Shown here: positions 17,550 through 27,118 of the stretch, in pieces
How the letters are laid out: each line of letters opens with the position of its first letter
Numbering within the stretch: the first letter of the stretch is position 1
Assembly (NCBI GenBank): GCA_039812645.1
Contig: JBDIAV010000001.1
Location: 37,038-101,037 of the forward strand
Source of the DNA: Ancrocorticia sp039812645
GTDB lineage: Bacteria > Actinomycetota > Actinomycetes > Actinomycetales > Actinomycetaceae
Length of the DNA: 64,000 nt
Reading direction: 5' to 3'
The notes under the pieces: model-generated
The model's input: the letters and a program-made list of their open reading frames with translations, nothing else
Database searches by the model: none
What the model was told of the DNA's origin: nothing
Position numbers and translations under genes: made by a program

Positions 17550-18869
17550 ATGAAGATTGCCCCCCTTTCTGGATTTCCTGAGTGGCTGCCGGACGGCCGA
17601 ATTGTTGAACAGCGCATCCTTGACACGTTGCGCCATACGTTCGAGGTGCACGGATTCTCTGGAATTGAGACGCGCGCGGCGGAGCCGCTGGATCAACTGC
17701 TGCGCAAGGGTGAGACCTCCAAGGAGGTCTACCTTCTCAATCGCCTCCAGGGTGGGGACGCACAGGACGCCGAACTCGGCCTCCACTTCGATCTCACGGT
17801 CCCGCTGGCCCGCTACGTGCTAGAGCACGCGGGCAAGCTTGATTTCCCCTTTAAGCGCTACCAGATCCAGAAGGTGTGGCGTGGTGAGCGTCCTCAGGAT
17901 GGTCGCTTCCGCGAGTTTATTCAGGCGGACGTGGATGTCGTGGGCGCTGATACCCTCGCCTTCCACCACGAGATCGAGCTTCCACTTGTGATGGTGGACG
18001 CCCTGAACAAGCTGCCGATCCCGCAGGTGGTTGTCCGTGCCTCGAACCGCAAGGTGGCGCAGGGATTCTACGAGGCGATCGGCATCGAGGATGTTGCCGA
18101 GACGCTGCGCATTGTCGATAAGCTGGACAAGGTCGGCGGCAAGGCCGTGACAGAGATGCTGGCCGAGGGTGTGGGCGCCTCCGCGGAGCAGGCCCGCCTC
18201 GCGCTTGCTCTCGCTGAGATTTCGGGGACTGACGCTCGCGTCGCCGAGGAAATCCTCGCGCTAGGCCATACCTCCACCATGCTGGAGGAGGGCCTAGAAG
18301 AGCTCGTCGGCCTCATTGAAGGAGCGAATGAACTGTTGCCGGGCTCCGTCGTCGCAGATCTTAAGATTGCTCGCGGCCTGGACTACTACACGGGGTCCGT
18401 CTTCGAATCCACCATGATCGGACACGAGGATCTCGGCTCGGTGTGCTCAGGCGGCCGCTACGACTCGCTCGTAAGCGACGGTAAGCGTACCTACCCGGGT
18501 GTCGGCCTCTCAATCGGTGTCTCGCGTATTATTTCGCGCGTCCTCTCACGTGGTCTCGTCACCCCCACTCGCAAGGTTCCCACCTGCGTTCTGGTGGCGG
18601 TGAACAACGAGGGGGAGCGCCGCCATGCCGAACTGACGGCCATGCAGCTGCGTCGCCGCGGGATCCCCACAGATGTCTCTCCGGGGTCGCAGAAGTTTGG
18701 CAAGCAGATTCGATTTGCGGATCGTCGTGGTATCCCGTTCGTCTGGTTCAAGACGGACGAGGGCGAGCAGGTGAAGGATATTCGTTCGGGTGAACAGGTG
18801 ACCGCTGACCCCACCACCTGGGAGCCCCCGGTCGCGGATCTCTTCCCGGAGTTGAATTCGAGTCTATGA
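17550..18869 (+). CDS. hisS: Histidine--tRNA ligase
   Basis: 439 residues, class II synthetase. Motif 2 reads VWRGERPQDGRFREF near residue 110, and the histidine-specific LKIARGLDYYTGSVFE motif is near 275; motif 3 is GVGLSIGVSRI. The C-terminal anticodon-binding domain is present. No clear Shine-Dalgarno is seen. The stop overlaps the next gene's ATG by four bases. Confidence 0.96.
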   Translation: MKIAPLSGFPEWLPDGRIVEQRILDTLRHTFEVHGFSGIETRAAEPLDQLLRKGETSKEVYLLNRLQGGDAQDAELGLHFDLTVPLARYVLEHAGKLDFPFKRYQIQKVWRGERPQDGRFREFIQADVDVVGADTLAFHHEIELPLVMVDALNKLPIPQVVVRASNRKVAQGFYEAIGIEDVAETLRIVDKLDKVGGKAVTEMLAEGVGASAEQARLALALAEISGTDARVAEEILALGHTSTMLEEGLEELVGLIEGANELLPGSVVADLKIARGLDYYTGSVFESTMIGHEDLGSVCSGGRYDSLVSDGKRTYPGVGLSIGVSRIISRVLSRGLVTPTRKVPTCVLVAVNNEGERRHAELTAMQLRRRGIPTDVSPGSQKFGKQIRFADRRGIPFVWFKTDEGEQVKDIRSGEQVTADPTTWEPPVADLFPELNSSL

Positions 18870-20605
18870 GTATTCCCATCGTCAAAGGGCCGGACATGGC
18901 CGCGTCATTACGCGGACTGTGTGCGGCTCTCGAGCAGGCGCAGTTTCCCCTGCCGGGGTCGTACGCGGAGTTTGGCCGGGATATCTGTGCTGATCTGATC
19001 CGCCAGCTTGAGGATTACATCCTCCCTCGTTACGACTCCCTGGACGCTCCGTTGCTCGCGGTGGTGGGTGGCCCAACCGGTGCGGGGAAGTCGCTGCTGG
19101 TCAACTCCTTGGTGCGCGAACATGTTGCTTCGTCCACGGCGATTAGGCCGACGACGAGGAGTCCACTGCTCGTCCACGCTCCCGGTGAGGGATCGTGGTT
19201 TGCCTCGCAACGCGTGCTGCCCGGTCTTGCCCGAGTGCGGGGTATCGGCGCGGTGGAGAACAAGGCCGGGGTACAAGGAGAGCTGCGGCTAGCCGAGCAC
19301 GAGGGTGTACCCCGCGGGCTCGCCCTGCTGGATTCTCCGGATATCGATTCCGTTGTTGAGGAGAACCGTCGGCTTGCCGGGCAACTTCTCGCGGCGGCTG
19401 ACCTGTGGATTTTTGTCACGACGGCGGCGCGCTACTCGGACGCTATCCCGTGGGCGCTACTGCAGGAGGCAGCGAACCGTGACATCGTCCTCGCCGTCGT
19501 TCTCAACCGCGTACCCTCCGGTGTGGGAACTCAGATTCGCCCCGACTTCGCACGTCGATTGAACGAACGGGGCCTCGGATCGGCGCCTCTGTTCGTCGTC
19601 TCGGAAGCGGTAGATTCTGATGGACTCATACCGGAGGCGAATGTTGAATCGTTGCGGAGATGGCTACGTGGAATCACCGAGGATTCCGCGTCGCGGGCCT
19701 CCGTCGCCCGTCAGACACTTGCTGGCGCGGTGGATGCGCTGCTAGAGCGCGAGGACGATATCCTTACCGCTTTAGGTGAGCAACTTGCTCTGCGAGAGCG
19801 TATGGACCGGGACGTCGACGAGGTTTTCCGGGCGGGTGAGAAAACCGTTGCGGCCTCTGTAGATGACGGAACGCTGCTGCGTGGAGAAGTACTTCAGCGC
19901 TGGCAGGAAATTGTTGGTACAGGCGACTGGATGCGCAAGCTGGAGAATGGCGTCTCCTCACTGCGCGATCGGGTCAGTGGTTGGTTCCGCGGCGGAGACA
20001 ACGCCGCGAATCTTTCCGGTGTGGACAACGCGATCGAGGATTCGCTCATCACCATGCTGGTCACGCAGGCGGAAGAGGCCCTTGCCGCCCTCGAGGATGA
20101 GTGGTTGGGCCGCCCGGAGGCTGTCAATGTGCTCACTGCGGCCCACATGAATGTGCGGTCGCCGAGCGAGAGGCAGGCGTCCGCGGCGTCCGCCGTGCGC
20201 GCCTGGCAGCGCGAGCTGGTGGAGATGGTCTCCTCAACCGGTCGCAACAAGAAGTCCACCGCCCGCATTCTCTCGGTGGGGGTCAACGTGGTGGGAGCGG
20301 CCCTCATGATTGCGGTATTTGCCTCCACCGCTGGCCTCACCGGCGGCGAGGTTGCCGTGGCCGGTGGCACCGCTGTGGTTGCGCAGCGTGTGCTGGAAGC
20401 GGTATTTGGTGACGATGCTGTCCGCAAGATGACCGCCCAGGCCAAGAACGATCTTGTTCAACGTACCCACGAGTTCCTTGCGGAGGATGCCCTTCCGTTC
20501 CGGGAATGCCTGGAGGTGCTGGAACTGGACGCATCCGTCAGCGCGCACATCAAGGAGAGTTTTGAGGAAGCGCGTCAGGCGCGAGGAAAGGAACGGCGTC
20601 GATGA
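18866..20605 (+). CDS. Dynamin-like / GTPase membrane protein A
   Basis: 579 residues. GTPase domain at the N-terminus: P-loop GGPTGAGKSLLVNSL near residue 68, G3 LLDSPDID near 153, and an NR.P-type G4 region near 213. A long helical middle segment follows, then a hydrophobic hairpin near 470-510 (VGAALMIAVFASTAGL). This layout suggests a membrane-associated GTPase of the dynamin/IMMUNITY-like superfamily, usually found as adjacent pairs in actinobacteria. It overlaps hisS by 4 bases and its partner by 4 bases. Cellular role unknown. Confidence 0.82.
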   Translation: MSIPIVKGPDMAASLRGLCAALEQAQFPLPGSYAEFGRDICADLIRQLEDYILPRYDSLDAPLLAVVGGPTGAGKSLLVNSLVREHVASSTAIRPTTRSPLLVHAPGEGSWFASQRVLPGLARVRGIGAVENKAGVQGELRLAEHEGVPRGLALLDSPDIDSVVEENRRLAGQLLAAADLWIFVTTAARYSDAIPWALLQEAANRDIVLAVVLNRVPSGVGTQIRPDFARRLNERGLGSAPLFVVSEAVDSDGLIPEANVESLRRWLRGITEDSASRASVARQTLAGAVDALLEREDDILTALGEQLALRERMDRDVDEVFRAGEKTVAASVDDGTLLRGEVLQRWQEIVGTGDWMRKLENGVSSLRDRVSGWFRGGDNAANLSGVDNAIEDSLITMLVTQAEEALAALEDEWLGRPEAVNVLTAAHMNVRSPSERQASAASAVRAWQRELVEMVSSTGRNKKSTARILSVGVNVVGAALMIAVFASTAGLTGGEVAVAGGTAVVAQRVLEAVFGDDAVRKMTAQAKNDLVQRTHEFLAEDALPFRECLEVLELDASVSAHIKESFEEARQARGKERRR

Positions 20606-22200
20606 GCGCACTGACACTGCCCGAGGGCATTGAGACGCTCGAGCACGCCCTGAGGATCGGCGGGTCTCACCTACCTGGCGAGGCTGTCAACGGGACGCGG
20701 GATCTTCTTGAGAAGATTCACGAGCGTCGGGCGCGCGGCATGGACCATACCGTCGTTGCCTTTGCGGGTGCTACCGGCTCCGGTAAGTCGTCGCTGGTCA
20801 ACACTGTCACCGCCACCGAATCTGCCACGGTCAGTGCTCTTCGCCCGACGACGTCGCGCGCACTCGCCGTCGCTTCTGGTCCGGTGAGTGAGCTTCTTGA
20901 CTGGCTGCAGGTCGGTGATCGAGTGATCTCTCGTTCCCTTCCGGGGTCTGCCGACTCCCAGCTTGTCATTGTCGACCTTCCGGATATTGACTCGACGGAG
21001 TTCGCTCATCGTGAGCTATCCGAACGTCTCATTGCGCGCGCCGACGTCGTCGTCTGGGTTCTTGACCCGCAGAAGTACGCCGATGCCGTGGTACACGAGG
21101 ACTATCTTCGGGTCCTGGGGGAGCATTCGTCCTCGATGCTCATCGTCCTCAACCAGGTGGATCGGCTCTCTCATGAGGAACGTCCCCGGGTTATCGAAAA
21201 CTTGGCCGAGATTCTTGAATCCGATGGCCTGCGCAGCCAGGTTCTAGAGACCTCGGCGCTGACAGGCGAAGGTGTTGAAGCACTACGGCAAACCATCAAG
21301 GATGTCTCCGCCACAAAGCGAGCCGCTGTGGAGCGCCTTGCGGCGGATTTGCGTGACCGAGCCGAAGAGCTGTCCGCGCTGGTTCGGGCGGACGATGGCC
21401 GGTTGGAGGCGCCAGGAGAGCTGCTGCCTTTCGACGCCGTCGCTCTCAGTCTGATGGAGGCATCGGGCGCGAAGGTTGTTTCCCAGACTGCTCAGGCCTC
21501 GTACCTTCACCGGGGCAAGCGGGCTACCGGCTGGTTGTTCACCTCGTGGGTGGGCGGTCGCAAGCCTGATCCGCTAGCCGCGCTACATCTGGCAGGGGAG
21601 TCTGGAGCGAGCACGGAGCATGTCGGTGCGAGCTCACTCATTCCGCTGGAACGGCAGCGCGCCGTAGCTAAGGCCGGGGTGCGTCGGTATGCGCAGAGCG
21701 CCGCCGAGAATCTTCCGCGCACCTGGCGTAGGGATGTGGTGACGGAGAGCGAGAAGCGTTCTGATTCCCTTGTCGAGACCGCCGACTCGTTAATCATGAA
21801 CTCCAATGTGGATTACAGTCGGCGCCCGGCGTGGTGGGGGTTCATGAAGCTTATCCAGTGGCTTGCCGGGCTTTCGGTGGTGGCCGGCGCGGGCTGGTTG
21901 CTGGCGCTGTGGATTGCCGGCGCCTTCCAGATCCTTCTGCCAGATCCGCCTTACGTGGGGCCGGTGGGATTGCCTACGGTCCTTCTTAGTGTGGGCCTGC
22001 TCATCGGGTGGCTTGCGGCACTCCTCAGCCGTTTCTTCCTCGGACGAGGCGCTCGAAAGACCGCACGTCGGGTGTCGAAGCATCTGGGCAAGGGGCTCTC
22101 GGCCGCCGCGCAGGACATGGTGGTGCAGCCGCTACGTGCCGATCTGGACAATTATGCAGCTTTCGTGAGCGATCTCGATAAGATCCGTACTGTGCGCTAG
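20602..22200 (+). CDS. Dynamin-like / GTPase membrane protein B
   Basis: 532 residues. GTPase domain: P-loop GATGSGKSSLVNTV near residue 54, G3 IVDLPDIDSTEF near 125, G4 LNQVDRL near 182, so all nucleotide-binding motifs are intact and cleaner than in the upstream partner. Two membrane segments at about 420-445 and 450-475, then a basic C-terminus. Together with the preceding gene it likely forms a hetero-oligomeric membrane GTPase; function unknown. Confidence 0.84.
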   Translation: MSALTLPEGIETLEHALRIGGSHLPGEAVNGTRDLLEKIHERRARGMDHTVVAFAGATGSGKSSLVNTVTATESATVSALRPTTSRALAVASGPVSELLDWLQVGDRVISRSLPGSADSQLVIVDLPDIDSTEFAHRELSERLIARADVVVWVLDPQKYADAVVHEDYLRVLGEHSSSMLIVLNQVDRLSHEERPRVIENLAEILESDGLRSQVLETSALTGEGVEALRQTIKDVSATKRAAVERLAADLRDRAEELSALVRADDGRLEAPGELLPFDAVALSLMEASGAKVVSQTAQASYLHRGKRATGWLFTSWVGGRKPDPLAALHLAGESGASTEHVGASSLIPLERQRAVAKAGVRRYAQSAAENLPRTWRRDVVTESEKRSDSLVETADSLIMNSNVDYSRRPAWWGFMKLIQWLAGLSVVAGAGWLLALWIAGAFQILLPDPPYVGPVGLPTVLLSVGLLIGWLAALLSRFFLGRGARKTARRVSKHLGKGLSAAAQDMVVQPLRADLDNYAAFVSDLDKIRTVR

Positions 22201-22228
22201 AGCACCGTCCACCCGACGCGGGTTTTCA

Positions 22229-22252
22229 TGCATAACGATGTATAGTTATGCA
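22229..22252 (+). promoter_or_regulatory. ARG box (ArgR operator) overlapping the argC promoter
   Basis: Perfect inverted repeat TGCATAAC-N8-GTTATGCA. It can be read as two overlapping ARG boxes, TGCAT-N4-ATGTA and TGTAT-N4-ATGCA, each one base from a perfect box; TGCATAACGATG matches the mycobacterial ArgR operator as I remember it. The -10 candidate TATAGT (22241-22246) lies inside, so ArgR binding would block RNA polymerase. argR is in the same operon (26555), giving autoregulation. Confidence 0.8.
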
Positions 22253-22253
22253 C

Positions 22254-23300
22254 ATGGCAATCAAGGTGTCTGTCGCTGGTGCGACGGGGTATGCAGGTGG
22301 GGAAGTGCTCCGCCTCGTTCAGGACCATCCTGAGCTGAATGTCGGAGCACTATGTGCGGGAACCTCGAGGGGGCCCCTGGGTAATTATCACCCGCATCTG
22401 CGACGTCTGGCTGACCGGGAAGTTCAGCCCACTGACCCAGCGGTTCTGGCCGATTCCGACGTCGCCATTCTGGGACTTCCGCACGGAGCTTCGGCGGACG
22501 TCACTGCCGCGATCGAAGCTATTAACCCCGACTGCGTCATTGTGGACCTGGGAGCAGATCACCGGTTGGAGTCCGCCGCTGATTGGGAGGCGTTCTACGG
22601 CTCGGAGGCCAGCGAAGCGTGGACGTACGGGATGCCGGAACTCATCCGTGCCGAGGGTCCGTCCCAGCGTGAACTTCTTTCTCAGACTAAGCGCATCGCG
22701 GCTCCGGGATGCAACGCCTCTGCCGTGACATTCGCGGCCCAGCCGGCCATCGCCGCGGGAATTGCGGAATCGACGGGAATCGTTGCCGCCCTCGCCGTCG
22801 GATATTCCGGCGCGGGCAAGGCCATGAAGCCGCATCTCATGGCGTCCGAAGCCTTTGGTTCGGCACTGCCTTACGGCGTGGGCGGAACACACCGCCATAT
22901 CCCTGAGATCGCGCAGAACTTGCGTGCGGCAGGTGGCAGCGTCTCTACACTCTCGTTCACCCCCGTCCTGGTTCCGATGTCACGCGGCATTCTCGCCACC
23001 GTTTCGATCCCGGTGGCCTCCGACGTGACGGTCGACGACGTCGCCGCAGCTTACGGGGCCGCTTACGCGAACGAGTCGTTTGTTCTCAACGTCTCGCAGG
23101 TTCCCGCCACCGCGTCCGTCACCGGAGCAAATACTGCCCTGGTGTACGCGACGCTCGATCGCAATGCCGAGCGGATCACGGCGATCTGCGCCATCGACAA
23201 TCTCGTGAAGGGCACCGCCGGTGCCGCCCTTCAATCCCTCAATCTTGCCCTCGGCCTGCCTGAGGACCTGGGTCTCAATGTGAATGGAGTCGCGCCGTGA
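22254..23300 (+). CDS. argC: N-acetyl-gamma-glutamyl-phosphate reductase
   Basis: 348 residues from ATG 22254. An ATG at 22248 is in frame, but it lies in the operator and the candidate -10 (TATAGT) places transcription start at about 22253-22254, so the mRNA is probably leaderless. NADP-binding motif GATGYAGGE at the N-terminus; catalytic Cys in AAPGCNASAV near residue 150; GGTHRHIPEI near 210. Third step of arginine biosynthesis. First gene of argCJBD-argR. Confidence 0.95.
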   Translation: MAIKVSVAGATGYAGGEVLRLVQDHPELNVGALCAGTSRGPLGNYHPHLRRLADREVQPTDPAVLADSDVAILGLPHGASADVTAAIEAINPDCVIVDLGADHRLESAADWEAFYGSEASEAWTYGMPELIRAEGPSQRELLSQTKRIAAPGCNASAVTFAAQPAIAAGIAESTGIVAALAVGYSGAGKAMKPHLMASEAFGSALPYGVGGTHRHIPEIAQNLRAAGGSVSTLSFTPVLVPMSRGILATVSIPVASDVTVDDVAAAYGAAYANESFVLNVSQVPATASVTGANTALVYATLDRNAERITAICAIDNLVKGTAGAALQSLNLALGLPEDLGLNVNGVAP

Positions 23301-24454
23301 CGGTGACAACGCCCCAAGGATTTACCGCGGCCGGTGTGGCTTGCGGACTCAAGCAGAACGGCAAGCGGGACTTCGCCGTCGTCGTCAATAACGGCCCCGA
23401 GTACACAGCTGCCGCTGTCACCACCTCGAATCGCGTGTACGCGGCTCCAGTGGGATGGACGCGGCAGGCGGTGGCGGACGGTTCGCTGCACGCCGTCGTC
23501 CTCAATTCGGGTGGCGCCAACGCCTGTACCGGCGAGGAAGGTTACGCGGATACGGTAGCCACCGCGCATCTAGCGGGTGCCAAGATCGGTGTCGCGCCGG
23601 GTGAGGTCGCGGTGTGCTCCACCGGCCTCATCGGCGAACTGCTCAACATGGATGCCATCCGCGCCGGAATTGATGCCGGCTTCTCCGAGCTCAGCGACGA
23701 TGGCGGCGCCAATGCCGCTCTCGCTATCATGACTACCGACACCAAGCCGAAGACCTCCGCGGTGACGGGCGACTACTCGATCGGGGGCATGGCCAAGGGT
23801 GCGGGTATGCTCGCCCCGCAGCTGGCCACCATGCTGGTGGTGCTGACCACCGACGCCTCGCTCACCACCGAGCAGGCGAACGATGCTCTGCGCCAGGCGA
23901 TGGATCAGTCGTTTGATCGGATTGACTCGGATGGCTGCATGTCCACTAACGACACCGTCATCCTTCTCGCCTCTGGCGCCTCAGGAATTGCGCCGGATCT
24001 CGACGAGTTCACCGCGGGCCTCACTCGCGTTTCCCAGGATCTCGCGGAGCAGCTCATCGGCGATGCCGAGGGTGCTTCCCACGATATCGCCGTGGAGGTG
24101 TCGGGCGCTTCGTCGCAGGAAGCTGGCCTCGCCGTCGCTCGTTCGGTGGCCCGCTCCAACCTGCTCAAGTGTGCCGTGTTTGGCAACGACCCGAACTGGG
24201 GTCGTGTTCTCTCCTCCCTCGGAACCGTCCCCGAAGAGGTGGCACCTTTCGATGCGAACGCGGTGGACGTGGCTATCAACGGTGTCACCGTGTGCCGCAA
24301 CGGTGGTGTGGGGGACCCGCGCGAGCTCGTGGATATGACCGGGCGCCTTGTCACCATCTCCATCGACCTCAAAGCGGGTGGCGAGTTCGTTCGCCTGCTC
24401 ACCAACGACCTCACGTACGCGTACGTCGAGGAGAATTCGGCGTACTCCTCATGA
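23297..24454 (+). CDS. argJ: Bifunctional ornithine acetyltransferase / N-acetylglutamate synthase
   Basis: 385 residues from GTG, overlapping argC by 4 bases. The self-cleavage region is plain: GMAKGAGMLAPQLATMLVV, cut between Ala and Thr to give two chains, with Thr as nucleophile. GNDPNWGR near residue 295 is also conserved. ArgJ recycles the acetyl group, so this organism uses the cyclic arginine pathway. Confidence 0.96.
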   Translation: MTVTTPQGFTAAGVACGLKQNGKRDFAVVVNNGPEYTAAAVTTSNRVYAAPVGWTRQAVADGSLHAVVLNSGGANACTGEEGYADTVATAHLAGAKIGVAPGEVAVCSTGLIGELLNMDAIRAGIDAGFSELSDDGGANAALAIMTTDTKPKTSAVTGDYSIGGMAKGAGMLAPQLATMLVVLTTDASLTTEQANDALRQAMDQSFDRIDSDGCMSTNDTVILLASGASGIAPDLDEFTAGLTRVSQDLAEQLIGDAEGASHDIAVEVSGASSQEAGLAVARSVARSNLLKCAVFGNDPNWGRVLSSLGTVPEEVAPFDANAVDVAINGVTVCRNGGVGDPRELVDMTGRLVTISIDLKAGGEFVRLLTNDLTYAYVEENSAYSS

Positions 24455-25365
24455 CAGACATTCTGATACGCCTCCAGCGCGCGCAGCAAAAGGCTGAGGT
24501 TCTTGTCGAGGCACTCCCGTGGATTCGGGAGTTCGCCGGGCAAACCTTCGTCATTAAGTACGGCGGTAATGCCATGGTCTCCGAGGAGCTCAAGGCGGCC
24601 TTCGCCCAGGACATTGTTTTCCTTCACCACATGGGCATCAAGCCTGTTGTGGTGCACGGTGGCGGCCCGCAGATCAATTCGATGCTCCAGCGCGTGGGCA
24701 TCGAGTCCGAGTTCCGGGGCGGCCTGCGCGTGACCACCAAGGAAACCATGGACGTGGTTCGTATGGTTCTTACCGGCCAGGTGCAGCGTGAACTGGTTTC
24801 TCTCATCAACGAGAAGGCACCCTATGCGGTGGGCTTGTCCGGTGAGGACGCCAGCCTATTGCTCGCCAAGCGCCGCACGGCGTCCGTGGCTGGCGAAAAG
24901 GTGGACATCGGCCATGTTGGCGACGTCATCAAGGTCAACCCGGTGGCCATCACCGATCTCCTCGATGCGGGTCGGATCCCGGTGGTCTCCACGGTGGCGG
25001 TGGACATCGAATCTCCCCGCGAGGTCCTCAACGTCAACGCGGATACCGCGGCGAGCGCCATTGCAGTGGCATTGGGTGCCAAGAAGCTCATCATGCTGAC
25101 GGACGTTGAGGGGCTCTACCTCAATTGGCCGGACAAGTCCTCGCTGGTGGACCAAATCGGCGCCGAGGACCTGCGCGGACTCATCCCGTCGCTCGATTCC
25201 GGCATGGCTCCCAAGATGGAGGCGGCGCTGCGGGCCGTGGACCAGGGCGTCGAGCAGGCACACGTTATTGACGGGCGCATGGCCCACTCCATGCTGCTGG
25301 AGGTCTTCACCGACGCCGGCATTGGTACCCAGGTGGTTCGGCACGCGGAAGGGAGCGGAAAGTGA
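24451..25365 (+). CDS. argB: Acetylglutamate kinase
   Basis: 304 residues from ATG 24451, overlapping argJ by 4 bases; upstream in-frame codons read through argJ and are not real. Amino-acid-kinase fold with KYGGNAM, VVHGGGPQIN and NADTAASAIAVALGAKKLIMLTDVEG-region motifs. Phosphorylates N-acetylglutamate; in cyclic pathways it is usually the arginine-inhibited step. Overlaps argD by 4 bases. Confidence 0.96.
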   Translation: MTDILIRLQRAQQKAEVLVEALPWIREFAGQTFVIKYGGNAMVSEELKAAFAQDIVFLHHMGIKPVVVHGGGPQINSMLQRVGIESEFRGGLRVTTKETMDVVRMVLTGQVQRELVSLINEKAPYAVGLSGEDASLLLAKRRTASVAGEKVDIGHVGDVIKVNPVAITDLLDAGRIPVVSTVAVDIESPREVLNVNADTAASAIAVALGAKKLIMLTDVEGLYLNWPDKSSLVDQIGAEDLRGLIPSLDSGMAPKMEAALRAVDQGVEQAHVIDGRMAHSMLLEVFTDAGIGTQVVRHAEGSGK

Positions 25366-26552
25366 GCATCAGTACTGATCCAGTGACGAAGTCGGGGGAG
25401 CTGACCTCGCGTTATACCCACACCTTCATGAATACCTTTGGTGCACCCCAGCTGGTCCTCGTCAAGGGTGAGGGTGTGCACGTGTGGGACGCCGACGGCA
25501 AGCAGTACCTCGATCTTCTCGCGGGTATCGCCGTTAACGCGCTGGGGCATGCCCACCCGGCCATTATCGAGGCTGTCACCACCCAGGTGAACGAACTTGG
25601 CCACATCTCCAACTTCTTCACCAGCCCCGCCCAAGTAGCTCTTGGCGAGAAGATCCAGCAGATTTTCGACGCTTCCGGCTACGACGCCCCGGTCAAGGTG
25701 TTCCTCGCGAACTCCGGCACCGAGGCGAACGAGGCGGCCCTCAAGCTCACCCGGCTCCACAAGCCCGGCGGCAAGGTCCTCTCGCTCACCCACTCCTTCC
25801 ACGGCCGCACCATGGGTGCGCTGTCGGTGACGGAGAAACCGGTGATTCGCGAACCCTTCGAGCCGCTACCCGGTAACGTCGAGTTCGTTGAGCCAACGAT
25901 TGCGGCCCTGACCGCTGCTTTCAACGACGACGTCGCCGGAATCTTCGTCGAGCCGATCCAAGGGGAAGCCGGAGTGCTTCCCCTCGCCGACGGCGTCCTC
26001 GCCGCCATCCGCGAGCTGTGTGACAAGCACGGTGCACTGCTCGTCGTGGACGAAGTGCAGACGGGTATTGGGCGCACCGGAGTGTGGCTGGCTTCGCAGC
26101 AGGTGCGCGCCGACGTCGTCACTCTTGCCAAGGGACTCGGTGGGGGATTCCCCATCGGTGCCTGTGTAGGCGTGGGAGCCGCCGGTGATATCTTCGGCCC
26201 CGGCAGCCACGGCTCAACCTTCGCGGGTAACCCGGTGGCCAGTGCCGCCGCACGTGCCACCCTCACCGAGGTGGAGAATCTTCTCGGGCACGTGGCCGAA
26301 ACTGGCGCGTGGTTGCGAGCGCAACTAGAAGCGGTCGGATACCAGGTGCGTGGCGCCGGACTGCTGCTGGGTGTCGAGGTGGCGGACTCCGCCGTCGTTC
26401 ACCAGGTGGCACTCGAAGCGGGCTTTATCGTCAACGCCCCCAACGGGACGACGATCCGCCTCGCCCCACCTCTTATCATCACCGAAGAACAGCTTGTCCC
26501 CTTCATCAGTTTCATGACCGAGAACGCACAGACCTTCGTGAACGGAGACTAA
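25362..26552 (+). CDS. argD: Acetylornithine aminotransferase
   Basis: 396 residues from GTG. Class III PLP enzyme: VDEVQTGIGRTG near residue 228, catalytic Lys in TLAKGLGGGFPIGA near 256, and HGSTFAGNPVASAAA near 285. Converts N-acetylglutamate semialdehyde to N-acetylornithine. In most actinobacterial operons argF follows; here the next gene, two bases on, is argR. Confidence 0.95.
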   Translation: MSISTDPVTKSGELTSRYTHTFMNTFGAPQLVLVKGEGVHVWDADGKQYLDLLAGIAVNALGHAHPAIIEAVTTQVNELGHISNFFTSPAQVALGEKIQQIFDASGYDAPVKVFLANSGTEANEAALKLTRLHKPGGKVLSLTHSFHGRTMGALSVTEKPVIREPFEPLPGNVEFVEPTIAALTAAFNDDVAGIFVEPIQGEAGVLPLADGVLAAIRELCDKHGALLVVDEVQTGIGRTGVWLASQQVRADVVTLAKGLGGGFPIGACVGVGAAGDIFGPGSHGSTFAGNPVASAAARATLTEVENLLGHVAETGAWLRAQLEAVGYQVRGAGLLLGVEVADSAVVHQVALEAGFIVNAPNGTTIRLAPPLIITEEQLVPFISFMTENAQTFVNGD

Positions 26553-26554
26553 CG

Positions 26555-27040
26555 ATGGCGGAAGCTTTCATTCCCGGAACCCGATCGGCCAGGCAGGCTC
26601 TCATTGCGCAGATCCTTGTGAAAGAGAGGATCGGCTCGCAGAGTCGACTGCAGGAGCGGTTGCGGGAGGATGGCATTTCCGTCACCCAGGCCACGCTCTC
26701 GCGAGATCTCGACGAAATGGGCGCGGTTAAAGTCAAGGACGCCGAAGGAAAGCAGGTGTATCGAGTACCGGACCCGATGGAGGTGCAGGCAGCCACCCAG
26801 GGCGCACGCGCCCAGCTCGCCCGGTGGTGCGCCGAGGTGCTCATTAGCGTGCAGCAGGCGGGCAATCAGCTGGTGCTGCGCACCCCTCCGGGCGCGGCCC
26901 AACTGCTTGCCTCGGGACTTGATCGCGCAATGCTGGATGGTGTCCTCGGCTGTATCGCGGGGGATGATACGGTACTCGTCGTTGCCACGGACGAGGCGGT
27001 TGCCTCCACTCTGCGTGAAGAATTATTGGATTTGAAGTAG
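26555..27040 (+). CDS. argR: Arginine repressor
   Basis: 161 residues from ATG 26555 with GGAG upstream. N-terminal winged helix with the family motif QATLSRDLDEMGAVKV; C-terminal arginine-binding hexamerisation domain with DRAMLDGVLGCIAGDDTVLVV. It senses arginine and represses the operon through the ARG box at 22229-22252. It sits directly after argD, with no argF between. Confidence 0.95.
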   Translation: MAEAFIPGTRSARQALIAQILVKERIGSQSRLQERLREDGISVTQATLSRDLDEMGAVKVKDAEGKQVYRVPDPMEVQAATQGARAQLARWCAEVLISVQQAGNQLVLRTPPGAAQLLASGLDRAMLDGVLGCIAGDDTVLVVATDEAVASTLREELLDLK

Positions 27041-27118
27041 CCCGCGGGAAAATTCCGCGCTCACCACGAAAAATTACTAAGAACAACCGGCTTGCCCGGA
27101 ACACAACAAGGAGAAAAG

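Noticed and set aside
27041..27118. ARG box before argG
   Set aside because: No TGCAT/ATGCA-type inverted repeat was found in this gap.
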